A stretch of 64,000 nt of DNA, from contig JAEWFZ010000038.1 in assembly GCA_023388535.1 (NCBI GenBank), positions 102,887 to 166,886 on the forward strand. The letters are read 5' to 3'. Source of the stretch: Bacillota bacterium (lineage in GTDB: Bacteria; Bacillota_I; Bacilli_A; Erysipelotrichales; Erysipelotrichaceae). The position numbers and the translations under genes are program-made. The notes below the pieces were generated by a model that ran no database searches, had not been told where the DNA came from, and saw only the letters and a list, made by a program, of their open reading frames with translations. Numbering within the stretch: position 1 is the first letter of the stretch; each line of letters starts with the position of its first letter. Positions 53,281-63,300 of the stretch are shown here, piece after piece.

Positions 53281-55290
53281 GTGGAAAAATACAAAAAAGA
53301 TCAAACCATTCGTGGTATCTTTGATCAGACTAATACAGAATATGGTTTCGTAGATTCTAGAGATCCGGAAGTTTCTGTATATATTTCAAAAGAAAACTTC
53401 AATACAGCTTTATCCAAGGATGAAGTTATTGCTAAAATTACTAAAGTCGACCACAACCAACGATACGAAGGAAAGATTATCGAAATTGTTGCTCGTAAAA
53501 GCACCTTTTTAGTAGCGACTTTATTTCGCAGCCAACAAGGTTGGCTAATTCGCCCCTTTGATGCCAATATCAAAGTTCCCATTAAATTTTCCAATCCTCA
53601 TGGTTTTAAGTTAAAAGACCAACAGCGGGTTAAATTAAAAATTGTAAACTATCATCCACTAGTAACAGAAATTGAAGAAATTCTAGGCTTAGTTAAAGAC
53701 CCAGGAGTGGATGTGTTAAGTATCCTTATTTCTCATAACATCCATCCCGGATTTAGCGAAGCGGAAATTCAAGAAGCGAAAGCTTGGGGCGATCGGGTGC
53801 GTAAACGCGACTATCCAGAGCGACGAGATTTAACCCAGGAACTGATTTTTACCATCGATGGCGATGATACCAAAGACATCGACGATGCTATTTCCATAAA
53901 ACGTTTAGAAAATGGTGGTTTTCAGCTGGGCGTGCATATCGCGGATGTCAGCCATTATGTTGTAGAAAATAAATTCATTGACCAAGCAGCGAGCGAACGC
54001 GGAACTTCGGTTTATGTGGTCGATCGGGTCGTACCGATGCTGCCAATCGAGTTATCAAATGGTCTTTGTTCCTTAAATCCATTAGTTAGTCGTTTAGCGG
54101 TTTCTTGTTTAATGGATTTTGACGAATATGGAACGTTGTTGGATTTTGAGTTCTTTGAATCGATCATTCAAAGCCAACAACAGTTGAGCTATCGCGAAGT
54201 GAATCGTTTTTTAGAAAATCGTAAAGATATTGTCAATATCAAGGAAGAATTAAAAGATAGTCTCTTAGCGATGGATGAGCTATCCAAATTGCTGAGAATG
54301 CAGCGAGTTGCTTTAGGAAGTATCGAGTTTGAAACTTCAGAGTCGGAATTTGTCGTCGATAACGAAGGTAGAGTATTAGATATTTATCCGCGTACCAGAG
54401 GTCGAGGGGAAATGCTGATTGAGGATTTCATGGTAGTGACCAATAGTTGCGCGGCTCAATTGTTTGAGCGCCATCAACGTCAGACGCTATTTAGAGTTCA
54501 TGAAAAACCTCCTCTCAAACGACTTCAAGCCCTTAGTCATACCTTGCGTATCATGGGCTATCCGTTAAGAGGTGATTTAGCTTCGGTTGAACCGGTGGTT
54601 TTACAAAAAGCTTTATATCATTTCAAAAATGAACCTAGCTTTCATATGATTTCCATGTTAATCTTGCGTTCGATGGCCAAAGCCAAATACGAAGCCGTTA
54701 ACCATGGACATTTTGCTTTAGCTTTGGATGAATATCTACATTTCACCGCGCCCATTCGTCGCTATCCGGACTTAATTACTCACCATATCATGAAACAATA
54801 TCTGATTGGTAACAAGGTGAAACGTAATAAAAATAAACCTCAAGATCTAGCGGAATTGAAACAATTAGCTCTAATGAGTTCACAAGCGGAAGTCCGTGCG
54901 GTTGAAGCCGAACGCGAAGTTGAAGATCTCAAAAAAGCCGAGTATATGGAGCAATTTGTCGGAGAAGAATTTGAAGGCATTGTCTCCGGAGTTACTAAGT
55001 TTGGTCTCTTTGTTATGCTTAAGAATACTTGTGAGGGGTTGATTCATGTCAGTACGATGGATGAATTCTATCAGTTTGATGAAGTCGGCATGAGATTGTA
55101 TAACCGAGACAACACAAAAGTCTATACCTTCGGTCAAAAAGTGCGAATCATAGTCGATTCGGTCGATCGAGTTGAACATAAAGTAAACTTTGTCTTCGCC
55201 AAACAGGCGATAAAAGAAGAAAAGAAAGAAAAAAGAAAAAAAGAAAAGAAGAACAAACTCTTCATTCGACGGAAAGGAAAGAGTCAATGA
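53281..55290 (+). CDS. rnr: Ribonuclease R
   Basis: A 669-residue 3'-5' exoribonuclease that degrades structured RNA. Cold-shock-type domains occupy about 1-185; the RNB catalytic core has DGDDTKDIDDAIS with the Asp cluster, HIADVSHYV and HFTAPIRRYPDLITHH; the S1 domain is at about 560-640; the tail is Lys-rich (KEEKKEKRKKEKK). The start is GTG with AAGGAGG upstream. It is short for the family, whose members are often 720-810 residues, through a reduced N-terminus. smpB overlaps by 4 bases. Confidence 0.96.
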   Translation: MEKYKKDQTIRGIFDQTNTEYGFVDSRDPEVSVYISKENFNTALSKDEVIAKITKVDHNQRYEGKIIEIVARKSTFLVATLFRSQQGWLIRPFDANIKVPIKFSNPHGFKLKDQQRVKLKIVNYHPLVTEIEEILGLVKDPGVDVLSILISHNIHPGFSEAEIQEAKAWGDRVRKRDYPERRDLTQELIFTIDGDDTKDIDDAISIKRLENGGFQLGVHIADVSHYVVENKFIDQAASERGTSVYVVDRVVPMLPIELSNGLCSLNPLVSRLAVSCLMDFDEYGTLLDFEFFESIIQSQQQLSYREVNRFLENRKDIVNIKEELKDSLLAMDELSKLLRMQRVALGSIEFETSESEFVVDNEGRVLDIYPRTRGRGEMLIEDFMVVTNSCAAQLFERHQRQTLFRVHEKPPLKRLQALSHTLRIMGYPLRGDLASVEPVVLQKALYHFKNEPSFHMISMLILRSMAKAKYEAVNHGHFALALDEYLHFTAPIRRYPDLITHHIMKQYLIGNKVKRNKNKPQDLAELKQLALMSSQAEVRAVEAEREVEDLKKAEYMEQFVGEEFEGIVSGVTKFGLFVMLKNTCEGLIHVSTMDEFYQFDEVGMRLYNRDNTKVYTFGQKVRIIVDSVDRVEHKVNFVFAKQAIKEEKKEKRKKEKKNKLFIRRKGKSQ

Positions 55291-55736
55291 GTGAGTCGAA
55301 AAAAGTAATAGCTCAAAATAGAAAAGCACGTCATGAGTACTTCATTATTGAACGTTACGAAGCAGGAATTGCTTTAACCGGAACGGAGATTAAATCCATC
55401 CGTGAAGGTCGGGTTAATCTAACCGAAGCGTATATCCGTATTATTGATAATGAAGCTTTTATCGTGGGCATGCATATTGGTTTATATACGCAGGGGAATC
55501 GTTTTAATCATGAAGAAACGAGAACTCGAAAACTATTATTGAAAAAACGCGAAATTAACAAATTGCATAAAGCCATCCAATTGGAAGGATATACAATAAT
55601 TCCGCTGTCGCTATATTTAACCCGCGGTTTAGCCAAACTAGAAATTGCTCAAGCCAAAGGTAAGAAGTTGTACGATAAACGACAAACGGAAAAAGATCGC
55701 GATATCAAACGACAATTACAGAAGATGGTTCGTTAA
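55287..55736 (+). CDS. smpB: SsrA-binding protein SmpB
   Basis: A 149-residue RNA-binding protein that brings tmRNA to stalled ribosomes. Motifs: IAQNRKARHEYFIIERYEAGI, LTGTEIKSIREGRVNL (the family signature) and the C-terminal basic tail KGKKLYDKRQTEKDRDIKR. Its ATG lies inside the rnr stop region (ATGA). It is functionally joined with RNase R in ribosome rescue. I find no tmRNA (ssrA) gene in the window. Confidence 0.96.
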   Translation: MSESKKVIAQNRKARHEYFIIERYEAGIALTGTEIKSIREGRVNLTEAYIRIIDNEAFIVGMHIGLYTQGNRFNHEETRTRKLLLKKREINKLHKAIQLEGYTIIPLSLYLTRGLAKLEIAQAKGKKLYDKRQTEKDRDIKRQLQKMVR

Positions 55737-55960
55737 TGTTAAAAGCAAGTCTGTTAATTCAAACGGGCGTTTTTGGCTTAGTGATCGCCGGAATCATTTT
55801 TCTGTTACGAATGGTGGAAGATGTTTCCGAAGTTCTAGCACTACAAAGCTTTCTTCGTTCGGGCTATGGTTTAGGGCTAATGATTGGTTTAACGGTTTAT
55901 GGTTTATTTGGTATTTTCTATGGTGGCTATAAACTATATTTAGTTTTTAAGAATGAATAA
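55736..55960 (+). CDS. Small two-helix membrane protein after smpB
   Basis: A 74-residue protein with two membrane helices (about 6-25 and 45-69) joined by a short acidic loop (MVEDVSEV). The ATG overlaps the smpB stop by one base (TAATG), so it is translated with it, and a terminator follows. I do not recognise the family; it may be an incidental passenger of the ribosome-rescue operon. Confidence 0.6.
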   Translation: MLKASLLIQTGVFGLVIAGIIFLLRMVEDVSEVLALQSFLRSGYGLGLMIGLTVYGLFGIFYGGYKLYLVFKNE

Positions 55961-55963
55961 TCA

Positions 55964-55989
55964 GCATCCGTTCTCTAGCGGATGTTTTT
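55964..55989 (+). terminator. Terminator of rnr-smpB operon
   Basis: CATCCG (55965-55970) and CGGATG (55979-55984) with an 8-base loop, then T5. Confidence 0.8.
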
Positions 55990-55995
55990 ATTACA

Positions 55996-56053
55996 CAAAA
56001 AACACCAACTTCCAGCGTCTAACGAGTAGTTAAACAAGGAAAGTTGGTGTAAT
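55996..56053 (-). terminator. Terminator of lemA-DUF2207 unit
   Basis: ACACCAACTT (56002-56011) and AAGTTGGTGT (56041-56050) form a 10-bp stem; T6 follows on the minus strand. The loop is about 29 bases. A T-run on the plus side (56055-56060) means it could work in both directions. Confidence 0.7.
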
Positions 56054-56077
56054 CTTTTTTACACGTTTAAGCTAGGT

Positions 56078-58042
56078 TTACCAGCCTCCGGATGAACCTC
56101 CACCGAAGCCACCGCCAGCACCACCGCCGCCGCTAAAGCCGCCGCCTCCGCCACCGGAAGACCAGCCGCCACCACCGCGTCCAGACGTTTGAACTGGAAT
56201 AGATGATAGGGTATTAGTGGTTGTCTTCATGGTTGAGTCTAATTCATACATGAAGTCGCGGGTGTTAAATTGACGATAAGAAGGACCGACGTACCATTGT
56301 GGCTCAGGGACAGCGATATCTTCAAATTGTTTAGACCAAACATCGCTGACACCTAGAACATAGGCGTACGGTAAGACTTCATAGAAGTAATTAGGATCGT
56401 CGTAGACGAGCATTTCTAACTCTTCCTTTTCGGCCATTTCAATGAATTGACGAAGCCCTAAAACATGTCCGTAGATTTCGTTACCAAATGATGTTCGTTT
56501 ATCCATATACGCCGCCGCAATCAACATGCCAATAAAAGCGACTAGGGCTATGACAGTATAGATATCAAGCGCTCGGATCATATTCAAAACTGGTCCGAAC
56601 ACAAAATATAAGACCACGCCAACGAAACCGAAAATAATAGTCACAATAGTCTTAACACTCTTTGGTAAAGGTTGGATGATGGAATAGGCAAGCACAAATA
56701 TAATCGCAAAGATAAATATAATGACTACCGCAATTTCCATATAAGAAAAGGCGTATTGTAAATGTAGAAAATACTGATAAGCTCTGAGTATGAAATAGGC
56801 GGACAACATCAAAGGCGCAATTAAGGTGAAAATGATTTTAATGAAATTTGAAGTTGAGTTTTTAAGCCGATACTCAGATTTTCTAAAGAAATTGTACAAA
56901 CCCGTTTGAGCGCTGTTAATTTTTCTGTGAAACTTATTCCGTAAGCTGGAGATTTTAACAAAATCTCCGGTCTCGAATAAATCTCTGAATAGATTTTGTT
57001 CATAAAGCGGATAGCTATTGCTGATGTCTCTTACTTTTTCTAAAGAAATAGCTCGCTTTCGATCTTCGCTTTGATGAATAATTAAATAGCCTTTGGAAGC
57101 CCATTCGATAATCAAAGAAATGATGTCTCGATTATTGGCTTGATTATTATAAATATATCCGATTTGAGCACTGGAAAAGCCAGGCATTGGTCGGGTGTTA
57201 GGCACGATGGTTAAGACATCATCGCGGCCAAACTTGAAGAAAGTTAACAAGGCGACTAGCCCTGCCCCTAACATACCAAAGACCCCTAAAACCCCATAAT
57301 TAGGTGGTGTTGGGTAATCAAAATAGTCGGCAGGAACGATTTGTTCAATCGTCACGCTCGTATAACTTGGGATAATAATACGATTTCTTCCGCTTACTAC
57401 CGTATCTTTAAATTGGTAATCGATGTAGTCGTTACCGCGTGACATATAAGCTCCAGAATAAATAAAAGGATCTTGTAAGACGGGTTTAGGATATACAACT
57501 TTAAATGAGAAATTTTCGATAGGAACCTGAACGTCGCCACCTAAAATATCAAAATAAATCAAATCGAACGCTTTTAATCGTTTGTCTTGCGTGGTCATCG
57601 AGTATTTGATGGTATAGGATTTCACGTCTTTAACGTATCGGTCTGGATTACCAATGCGTATTTTCTGGAAGCCATCTTCCCGTTTAATCGTGTATTCATC
57701 CCCATTAACCTCAATATTAGTTACTGGAAAGTAAAAATGACCAAAGACTTGCTTGCCATCGATTTCCATGTCCATTTTATGTTCTTCTGGAATATTATAG
57801 AAAATACCGCGCATCGGAACATTATAATTAACATCAATCTTGATGGTTACATGATGGGTTCCGTCCTCATCGATGACAATTTCTGTATCGTAGTTTTTGT
57901 AGTACAAATTACGACTTTGTAAATGACTTTCATCAAGAGGTGGACGCAACAAAGATTGAGCTTGCGTGTTGAAGACGTTTGTCGTTAAAAACGCGAAGGC
58001 GAGAATAACGAAAACGAGGACTTTTCTAAATAACTTTTTCAT
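56078..58042 (-). CDS. DUF2207 (YciQ-like) membrane protein, glycine-rich C-terminus
   Basis: A 654-residue membrane protein: signal peptide (1-28, ending NTQAQS), an extracytoplasmic DUF2207 domain (about 40-245), a membrane helix near 255-275, a cytoplasmic segment, a further helix cluster (about 400-515) and a C-terminus made almost entirely of Gly and Ser (last 25 residues). DUF2207 genes commonly sit next to lemA, as here (40-base gap, same strand). The function is not established; an envelope role is likely. Confidence 0.85.
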   Translation of the reverse strand: MKKLFRKVLVFVILAFAFLTTNVFNTQAQSLLRPPLDESHLQSRNLYYKNYDTEIVIDEDGTHHVTIKIDVNYNVPMRGIFYNIPEEHKMDMEIDGKQVFGHFYFPVTNIEVNGDEYTIKREDGFQKIRIGNPDRYVKDVKSYTIKYSMTTQDKRLKAFDLIYFDILGGDVQVPIENFSFKVVYPKPVLQDPFIYSGAYMSRGNDYIDYQFKDTVVSGRNRIIIPSYTSVTIEQIVPADYFDYPTPPNYGVLGVFGMLGAGLVALLTFFKFGRDDVLTIVPNTRPMPGFSSAQIGYIYNNQANNRDIISLIIEWASKGYLIIHQSEDRKRAISLEKVRDISNSYPLYEQNLFRDLFETGDFVKISSLRNKFHRKINSAQTGLYNFFRKSEYRLKNSTSNFIKIIFTLIAPLMLSAYFILRAYQYFLHLQYAFSYMEIAVVIIFIFAIIFVLAYSIIQPLPKSVKTIVTIIFGFVGVVLYFVFGPVLNMIRALDIYTVIALVAFIGMLIAAAYMDKRTSFGNEIYGHVLGLRQFIEMAEKEELEMLVYDDPNYFYEVLPYAYVLGVSDVWSKQFEDIAVPEPQWYVGPSYRQFNTRDFMYELDSTMKTTTNTLSSIPVQTSGRGGGGWSSGGGGGGFSGGGGAGGGFGGGSSGGW

Positions 58043-58082
58043 AGTCCCTCCTTAATAAAAAGGGGAGCTAAGTCCCCTAAGA

Positions 58083-58637
58083 TTAAAATTCAACCGTTGG
58101 AGCTTGACGTTGGGTTTCTTCGTCAATTTCGTATAAGGTAGCTTTTTTAAATCCGCCAATATTAGCAACGATGTTGCTTGGAATAGAATCAACTTTAATA
58201 TTGTATTGTTGGACGGTGGCGTTATAGAACTTACGATAATTCGCAATATCCTTTTCAAGATCAACGAGCTGAGCTTGTAAATCTCTAAATCCAGCATCCG
58301 CTTTTAGTTCTGGGTAACGCTCAACGACAACCATGAGTCGATTAAGTGCGCCGGTTAATTCATTGTTAGCGGCCATTTTATCTTCTGGGGTATTGGCTGA
58401 AACGCCCAAATTACGAGCTCGAATTACGGCTTCTAAGGTTTCCGCTTCGTGTTTAGCATAACCTTTAACGGTATTAACTAAATTAGGGATAAGATCGAAA
58501 CGTTTCTTAAGGTAAACATCGATATTTGAGAAAGCTTCTTCAACTTTGGTTCTTAAACGAACGAGTAGATTATGAGTACTGAAATACCATAGTACTAGTA
58601 GTCCAAGAACAATTAATAAATAATGATACCATTGCAT
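58083..58637 (-). CDS. lemA: LemA family protein
   Basis: A 184-residue protein with one N-terminal membrane helix (about 5-22) and a helical bundle: NLLVRLRTKVEEAFSNIDVYLKKRFDLIPNLVNTVKGYAKHE is the LemA signature (positions 24-65). The C-terminus has VDSIPSNIVANIGGFKK. GGAGG lies 7 bases before the ATG. It leads a lemA-DUF2207 pair. LemA proteins are widespread, but no biochemical role is agreed. Confidence 0.93.
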   Translation of the reverse strand: MQWYHYLLIVLGLLVLWYFSTHNLLVRLRTKVEEAFSNIDVYLKKRFDLIPNLVNTVKGYAKHEAETLEAVIRARNLGVSANTPEDKMAANNELTGALNRLMVVVERYPELKADAGFRDLQAQLVDLEKDIANYRKFYNATVQQYNIKVDSIPSNIVANIGGFKKATLYEIDEETQRQAPTVEF

Positions 58638-58732
58638 AGTTTATACCTCCAATGTATATAACCTATTATACTTGGCTTTTAGGGATTTGTAAATTTATTG
58701 ACTATGTTATTATGATTTATAGAGGTAGTAAA

Positions 58733-59914
58733 ATGGTAATCGTGATAGGTGGTGGACCTGCGGGGATGATGGCAGCGATTGCGGCTGGCCAGAACCATCA
58801 GGTTTTACTTTTAGAAAAACAATCCAGTTTAGGAAGAAAATTATTAATGACGGGGAATGGTCGTTGTAATCTTACCAACGATCGTAGTATCCAGGAGTTT
58901 ATTAGTGATTGTTATGGAGAAACGAAATTTTTGTTTTCTCATTTACATCGTTTTGGTCCGGAAAAAATTGTAAGTTTTTTTGAAGAACGCCATTGTCCGT
59001 TGATTTTAGAAAACCATCGTTATTATCCAAAATCAATGAAAGCCAGAGATATTTTAAAAGTATTAGAAAACGAGTTAAGTAAAAAGGTTCAAGTTCGCAC
59101 CAATGCGTGCGTTCAAAGAATACTAATAAAAGATAATCGAGTCCATGGTATAGAAGTGGATCATCAAGTGATACCTTGTGAGCACTTGATCTTAGCTACT
59201 GGTGGTCTTTCCTATCCTACGACTGGAAGTACGGGCGATGGGTATCGTTGGTTGGCAGAAATGCAACATGAAATTAGCGATTTATTTGCGAGTGAGGTTG
59301 GTTTAATAAGTGATGATGATTTTATCCGAGAAATCGTCGGTATTTCTTTGAAAGAGACGATGGTTTCCGTTTGGGTCGATGATAAGCGCCTTGTCTCAGC
59401 TACGGGTGATTTGATTTTTACCCATCAGGGAATTTCAGGCCCAGTGATATTGGATTTATCTTATCAAGTGATTGTAAATCTTCGTGAAAACAAAAAAGTA
59501 AAACTAGAGCTTGAATTACTACAAGAAGATCTCAAATTTAATCACAATCAGACTATTAAAAACTATCTAGAAACCTTATTACCAAATCGACTAGTTTCCT
59601 TGATATTAAAGCTTACAACAATTGATGCAAAGACCGTAGTAAACCAGCTCAAAAGAGAAGAAAGTCAAAGCTTACAGGAAATTGTCAGGGGATTAAAAAT
59701 TAATATTGTTGATAGTTTGCCTATTGAAAAAGCCGTCGTCACCGCTGGCGGGTTAAAACTAAGCGAGGTAGATCCTAAAAGTTTGAAATCAAAGCGAATT
59801 GCTAATTTGTCAATTTGTGGAGAATTATTAAATGTTGTTGGTCCAGTCGGTGGTTATAATCTAACCATTGCATTAGCGACGGGATATGGAGCAGGTTCCT
59901 CAATTAATTTGTGA
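58733..59914 (+). CDS. HI0933/BaiN-family flavoprotein
   Basis: A 393-residue FAD-dependent oxidoreductase of the HI0933 family. The FAD motif is VIGGGPAGMMAAIAAG at the N-terminus, followed by LEKQSSLGRKLLMTGNGRCNLTN, which is characteristic; ATGGLSYPTTGSTGDGY and the C-terminal GPVGGYNLTIALATGYGAG close the site. I start at 58733 after AGAGGTAG; the longer frame adds 27 residues over the upstream region. Some relatives reduce bile-acid or other enones, but the substrate here is unknown. Confidence 0.88.
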   Translation: MVIVIGGGPAGMMAAIAAGQNHQVLLLEKQSSLGRKLLMTGNGRCNLTNDRSIQEFISDCYGETKFLFSHLHRFGPEKIVSFFEERHCPLILENHRYYPKSMKARDILKVLENELSKKVQVRTNACVQRILIKDNRVHGIEVDHQVIPCEHLILATGGLSYPTTGSTGDGYRWLAEMQHEISDLFASEVGLISDDDFIREIVGISLKETMVSVWVDDKRLVSATGDLIFTHQGISGPVILDLSYQVIVNLRENKKVKLELELLQEDLKFNHNQTIKNYLETLLPNRLVSLILKLTTIDAKTVVNQLKREESQSLQEIVRGLKINIVDSLPIEKAVVTAGGLKLSEVDPKSLKSKRIANLSICGELLNVVGPVGGYNLTIALATGYGAGSSINL

Positions 59915-59938
59915 TGTCTCTAGAAATTAAGTTATAAT
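59909..59938 (+). promoter_or_regulatory. pulA: Promoter of pullulanase gene
   Basis: TTGTGA (59909-59914), 18 bases, TATAAT (59933-59938); AGGAAGTGAG follows before the ATG. The -35 overlaps the end of the flavoprotein gene. No cre match is seen. Confidence 0.6.
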
Positions 59939-59969
59939 ACTATAAGAAAACTAGGAAGTGAGTTAATTT

Positions 59970-62609
59970 ATGAAACATAAGAGATTAACGAAATGGCTCG
60001 TGATTTTCACCCTTATATTTACAATGTTCGCGAATAAGATGCCGGTGAAAGCCATGGAGCGTGAAATCGTTATCCACTATCAACGGCTTGATGGTAAATA
60101 CGATGGCTGGAATATCTGGTCTTGGGTTGCTGGTGAAGAAGGTGCAGAATATGAGTTCACTGAAACCGATGATTTTGGAAAAGTAGCTAAGTTTACTCTT
60201 AGTAGTGCTAATGATTTCTCAAAAGTCGGATTTATCGTTAAGAAAGTAGAAGATGGCAATATCTGGGCTGAGAAAGATGTAAATGAAGACCGCTTCATTG
60301 AAACATTCAAAGCCGATGGTTCAGCCGAAATTTGGGTTATTCAGGAAGAAAAAGACTTTAAGTACGACCCCGCCAGTGCGGTGGTCGAAAACCGGATTCG
60401 TTCGGCAAATTTAGAAGGCTTAAGAACCGTCAGTCTGACTACCAATACGCAAATCAATTCGCGCGATATTGAAACCATCAATATCAATTTTGGTCAAGTA
60501 AAGGATATTCAAGTCGGAGAGACGGATCTAACTATAACCACGGGAGAAGATATTGATTTTAAAGATAATCTTAAAATCGAGTTTGGTCGTTTTGGCAGTG
60601 CTAAGGTTTCAATTCATCGTTTTGTTCATACTAAAGAATTTAACGATGCTTATTACTATGAGGGACCATTAGGGGTTTCTTATAGCAAAGAAGCTTCTAC
60701 CTTTGATCTCTGGGCACCAACTGCACAAAAGGTAATGTTAGTCGTTGATAATGTTGAATACGAGATGAATCGTAAACCTAAAGGCGTCTTTAACTACCAG
60801 GTAGCGGACGATTTAAATTTAAAAGAATATTACTATAAATTAACGTTTGCGGATGGTGAAGTAGAATCTGTTGATCCCTATGCCCGTGCCGTGACTATCA
60901 ATGGCGAAAGAGGCATTATTGTAGCACCAGATTCGATGAATCCTGAAAAATATAAGAAAGGTCGCATGCCATCTTTCAGTAAAAACGAAGATGCTGTGAT
61001 TTATGAAGTTCATGTACGAGACTATACCATTGACCCGAATAATGGTATTGAACATAAAGGTAAATTCCTCGGTTTAACCGAACAGAACACAACCACTAGC
61101 GAAGGCGCGACTTCAGGTTTAGACTATATTAAATCTTTAGGGGTAACTCATGTTCAATTTTTGCCGATTTATGATTTCGCAAGCATTGATGAAGCGGCGC
61201 CTTTAGACTATGGCAAACAATATAATTGGGGATATGATCCGATGAACTACAATGTTCCGGAAGGTTCCTACTCAACCGACCCAAATAATCCTCTTGCTCG
61301 GATTCATGAACTGAAAAAGATGATCCAAGCTTTCCATGAACAAGGGTTATACGTAATCATGGATGTTGTTTATAATCATGTTTATGATGTTCATCGTTCT
61401 CCGTTACATAAGACTTTTCCTTATTACTATTTTAGATATAGTGCTGAAGGTAATTTATTAAATGGTACTGGTGTTGGTAACGAAACGGCCTCTGAACAAC
61501 CAATGTTTCAGCGTTTTATTTTAGATTCTACTAAATACTGGGTTGAAGAATATAATTTGGATGGCTATCGCTTTGACTTAATGGGTATCCATGATTTGGA
61601 TACGATGAATAAGGTTCGTAAACAAATGGATGAAATCGATCCTTCGATTATCTTATTAGGAGAAGGTTGGGATATGGGCTTTTTAGCAGCGAGCCAACGA
61701 GCCAATCAAAAGAATGCTAAAGAATTAGATCGGATAGCCTTCTTTAACGATTCACTAAGAGATTTAGCTAAGGGTTCTGTTTTTGAAGCTAAAGATGCTG
61801 GGTTTGTTAATGGCAAAGCGGGCACCGAAACGATGCTAACTATGAATCTCTTAGGCGCTCAACGTCTTCCTGTTAACCAAGCTACTTACCAAGCTCCGGC
61901 ACAGGTAATTCAATATGTTGAAGCCCATGATAATTTGACGCTTTATGATAAATTAGTAGCCTCAAAGCCGGACGATGATGCTACTACCAGACAGAAGCGA
62001 CATAATTTAGCGACTACAATGGTTATGTTAGCTCAAGGCATCCCGTTTATACATGGCGGTCAAGAACTTTTGCGAACCAAAGATGGGGATCAAAACTCCT
62101 ATATTTCAAGCGATGATATCAACCGTTTCGATTACGATCGCCAGGCGAGTTATCCAAAATCTTTGAAGATGTTTAAGGATTTGGTCGTTTTTAGAAAAGA
62201 AAATCCAATTTTTAGACTCGATGACTATGCGGATATTAATCCAAGAACGAATATTCTGGAAACTAAGGATAATTTAATTGCGTATCAACTTCTAGATCAA
62301 AAACAAACCTATACGCTGATTTTCAATGCAAACGATCAAGAACGGGTAGTTGTTTTACCGAAGAAAACCGACTATCAGATTTTCGTGGATGGCACTTATG
62401 TCAGTACTACGAATCCATTGAATACGTTGAAAGGGGCGGAATCGGTAACGGTTAAGCCACTGACGGCGATGGTTTTAATTAATTTATCGGAAAATCCGGT
62501 TGAAGCGACCAAACAACCGATTGTCAATCCTTGGTTGACTACCCTGGTGGTTGTTGCTGGCTTAGGCTTAGTTTATACGGGTTATGTCCTTAACAAACGA
62601 CGTAAATAA
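59970..62609 (+). CDS. pulA: Membrane-anchored type I pullulanase
   Basis: An 879-residue GH13_14 debranching enzyme that cuts alpha-1,6 links in pullulan, glycogen and branched starch outside the cell. Signal peptide (1-28, VKA), CBM41-like domain (about 31-115: IHYQRLDGKYDGWNIWSW), CBM48 (about 220-310), then the barrel with the type I signature YNWGYDP at 418-424, nucleophile Asp536 (YRFDLMG), Glu565 (LGEGWD) and Asp654 (EAHDNLTL). The C-terminus is one membrane helix and KRRK without LPXTG, so it is held by the membrane and not by sortase. It should feed MalEFG. Confidence 0.95.
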   Translation: MKHKRLTKWLVIFTLIFTMFANKMPVKAMEREIVIHYQRLDGKYDGWNIWSWVAGEEGAEYEFTETDDFGKVAKFTLSSANDFSKVGFIVKKVEDGNIWAEKDVNEDRFIETFKADGSAEIWVIQEEKDFKYDPASAVVENRIRSANLEGLRTVSLTTNTQINSRDIETININFGQVKDIQVGETDLTITTGEDIDFKDNLKIEFGRFGSAKVSIHRFVHTKEFNDAYYYEGPLGVSYSKEASTFDLWAPTAQKVMLVVDNVEYEMNRKPKGVFNYQVADDLNLKEYYYKLTFADGEVESVDPYARAVTINGERGIIVAPDSMNPEKYKKGRMPSFSKNEDAVIYEVHVRDYTIDPNNGIEHKGKFLGLTEQNTTTSEGATSGLDYIKSLGVTHVQFLPIYDFASIDEAAPLDYGKQYNWGYDPMNYNVPEGSYSTDPNNPLARIHELKKMIQAFHEQGLYVIMDVVYNHVYDVHRSPLHKTFPYYYFRYSAEGNLLNGTGVGNETASEQPMFQRFILDSTKYWVEEYNLDGYRFDLMGIHDLDTMNKVRKQMDEIDPSIILLGEGWDMGFLAASQRANQKNAKELDRIAFFNDSLRDLAKGSVFEAKDAGFVNGKAGTETMLTMNLLGAQRLPVNQATYQAPAQVIQYVEAHDNLTLYDKLVASKPDDDATTRQKRHNLATTMVMLAQGIPFIHGGQELLRTKDGDQNSYISSDDINRFDYDRQASYPKSLKMFKDLVVFRKENPIFRLDDYADINPRTNILETKDNLIAYQLLDQKQTYTLIFNANDQERVVVLPKKTDYQIFVDGTYVSTTNPLNTLKGAESVTVKPLTAMVLINLSENPVEATKQPIVNPWLTTLVVVAGLGLVYTGYVLNKRRK

Positions 62610-63300
62610 AAAATTTAGCGGTGCGATGTTAAAACGCATCGCTTTAATCTCAATGACGCTAGATCATATTGGTGTGATTTTAATTGAGCCCTTGATTGGT
62701 AGTGGGCTCTCTTTTACGTCATTTGAAAAGACATATTATTTATGGACAATTATTTACTGGTTTTTTAGATTAATCGGTAGATTAGCTTTCCCATTATTTG
62801 CTTTTGCTTTGGTGGAAGGTTTTACTCATACTCGTAATCGATATCATTATTTGTCTCGGTTAGTCGTTTTTGCGGTGCTGTCACAACCATTTTTTGCGAT
62901 GGCTTTAGATGGTAGTTATATTTCTTTAAACCATCTAAATATATTTTTTACTTTAGCGTTGGGGATAATCACAATGCTTTTGTTTGAGCGAACAAAAGAC
63001 CAACCCCTCTTCTTGCGTTTAGGGTTGGTCGTGGCGTTTGCTTTTTTAGCTGAGATTTCAAATATGGACTGGGGTTGGCTGGGGATTGCTCTAATTTTTG
63101 GCATCTATTATTTTCGCCAACAACCAATCTATCAATTTTTAGTCGTAGTTGTCTTAGGAAGTTTTCAACTTACAGCTCCGATTGCGGCTTTGCTAATTCA
63201 GCGCTATAACGGAGAACGCGGTAAAGTGAATAAGTATTTTCATTATTTTTACTACCCACTTCATTTGTTTATCCTAACTTCGCTTACAAAACTAAATTAA
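62584..63300 (+). CDS. TraX-family membrane protein
   Basis: A 238-residue protein with about seven membrane helices. TraX signatures: LKRIALISMTLDHIGVIL (15-32), RLIGRLAFPLFAFALVEGF and the C-terminal YNGERGKVNKYFHYFYYPLHLFIL. The F-plasmid member acetylates pilin; chromosomal relatives probably acylate other surface molecules. The ATG lies 26 bases inside the pullulanase gene; an ATG at 62626 is the alternative. Neither has a strong ribosome site, so translation is probably coupled. Confidence 0.85.
   Translation: MSLTNDVNKKFSGAMLKRIALISMTLDHIGVILIEPLIGSGLSFTSFEKTYYLWTIIYWFFRLIGRLAFPLFAFALVEGFTHTRNRYHYLSRLVVFAVLSQPFFAMALDGSYISLNHLNIFFTLALGIITMLLFERTKDQPLFLRLGLVVAFAFLAEISNMDWGWLGIALIFGIYYFRQQPIYQFLVVVVLGSFQLTAPIAALLIQRYNGERGKVNKYFHYFYYPLHLFILTSLTKLN

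Noticed and set aside
55736..56077. tmRNA (ssrA) gene after smpB
   Set aside because: The stretch is filled by a small coding gene and two terminator hairpins; no tRNA-like ends or tag-reading frame can be seen.
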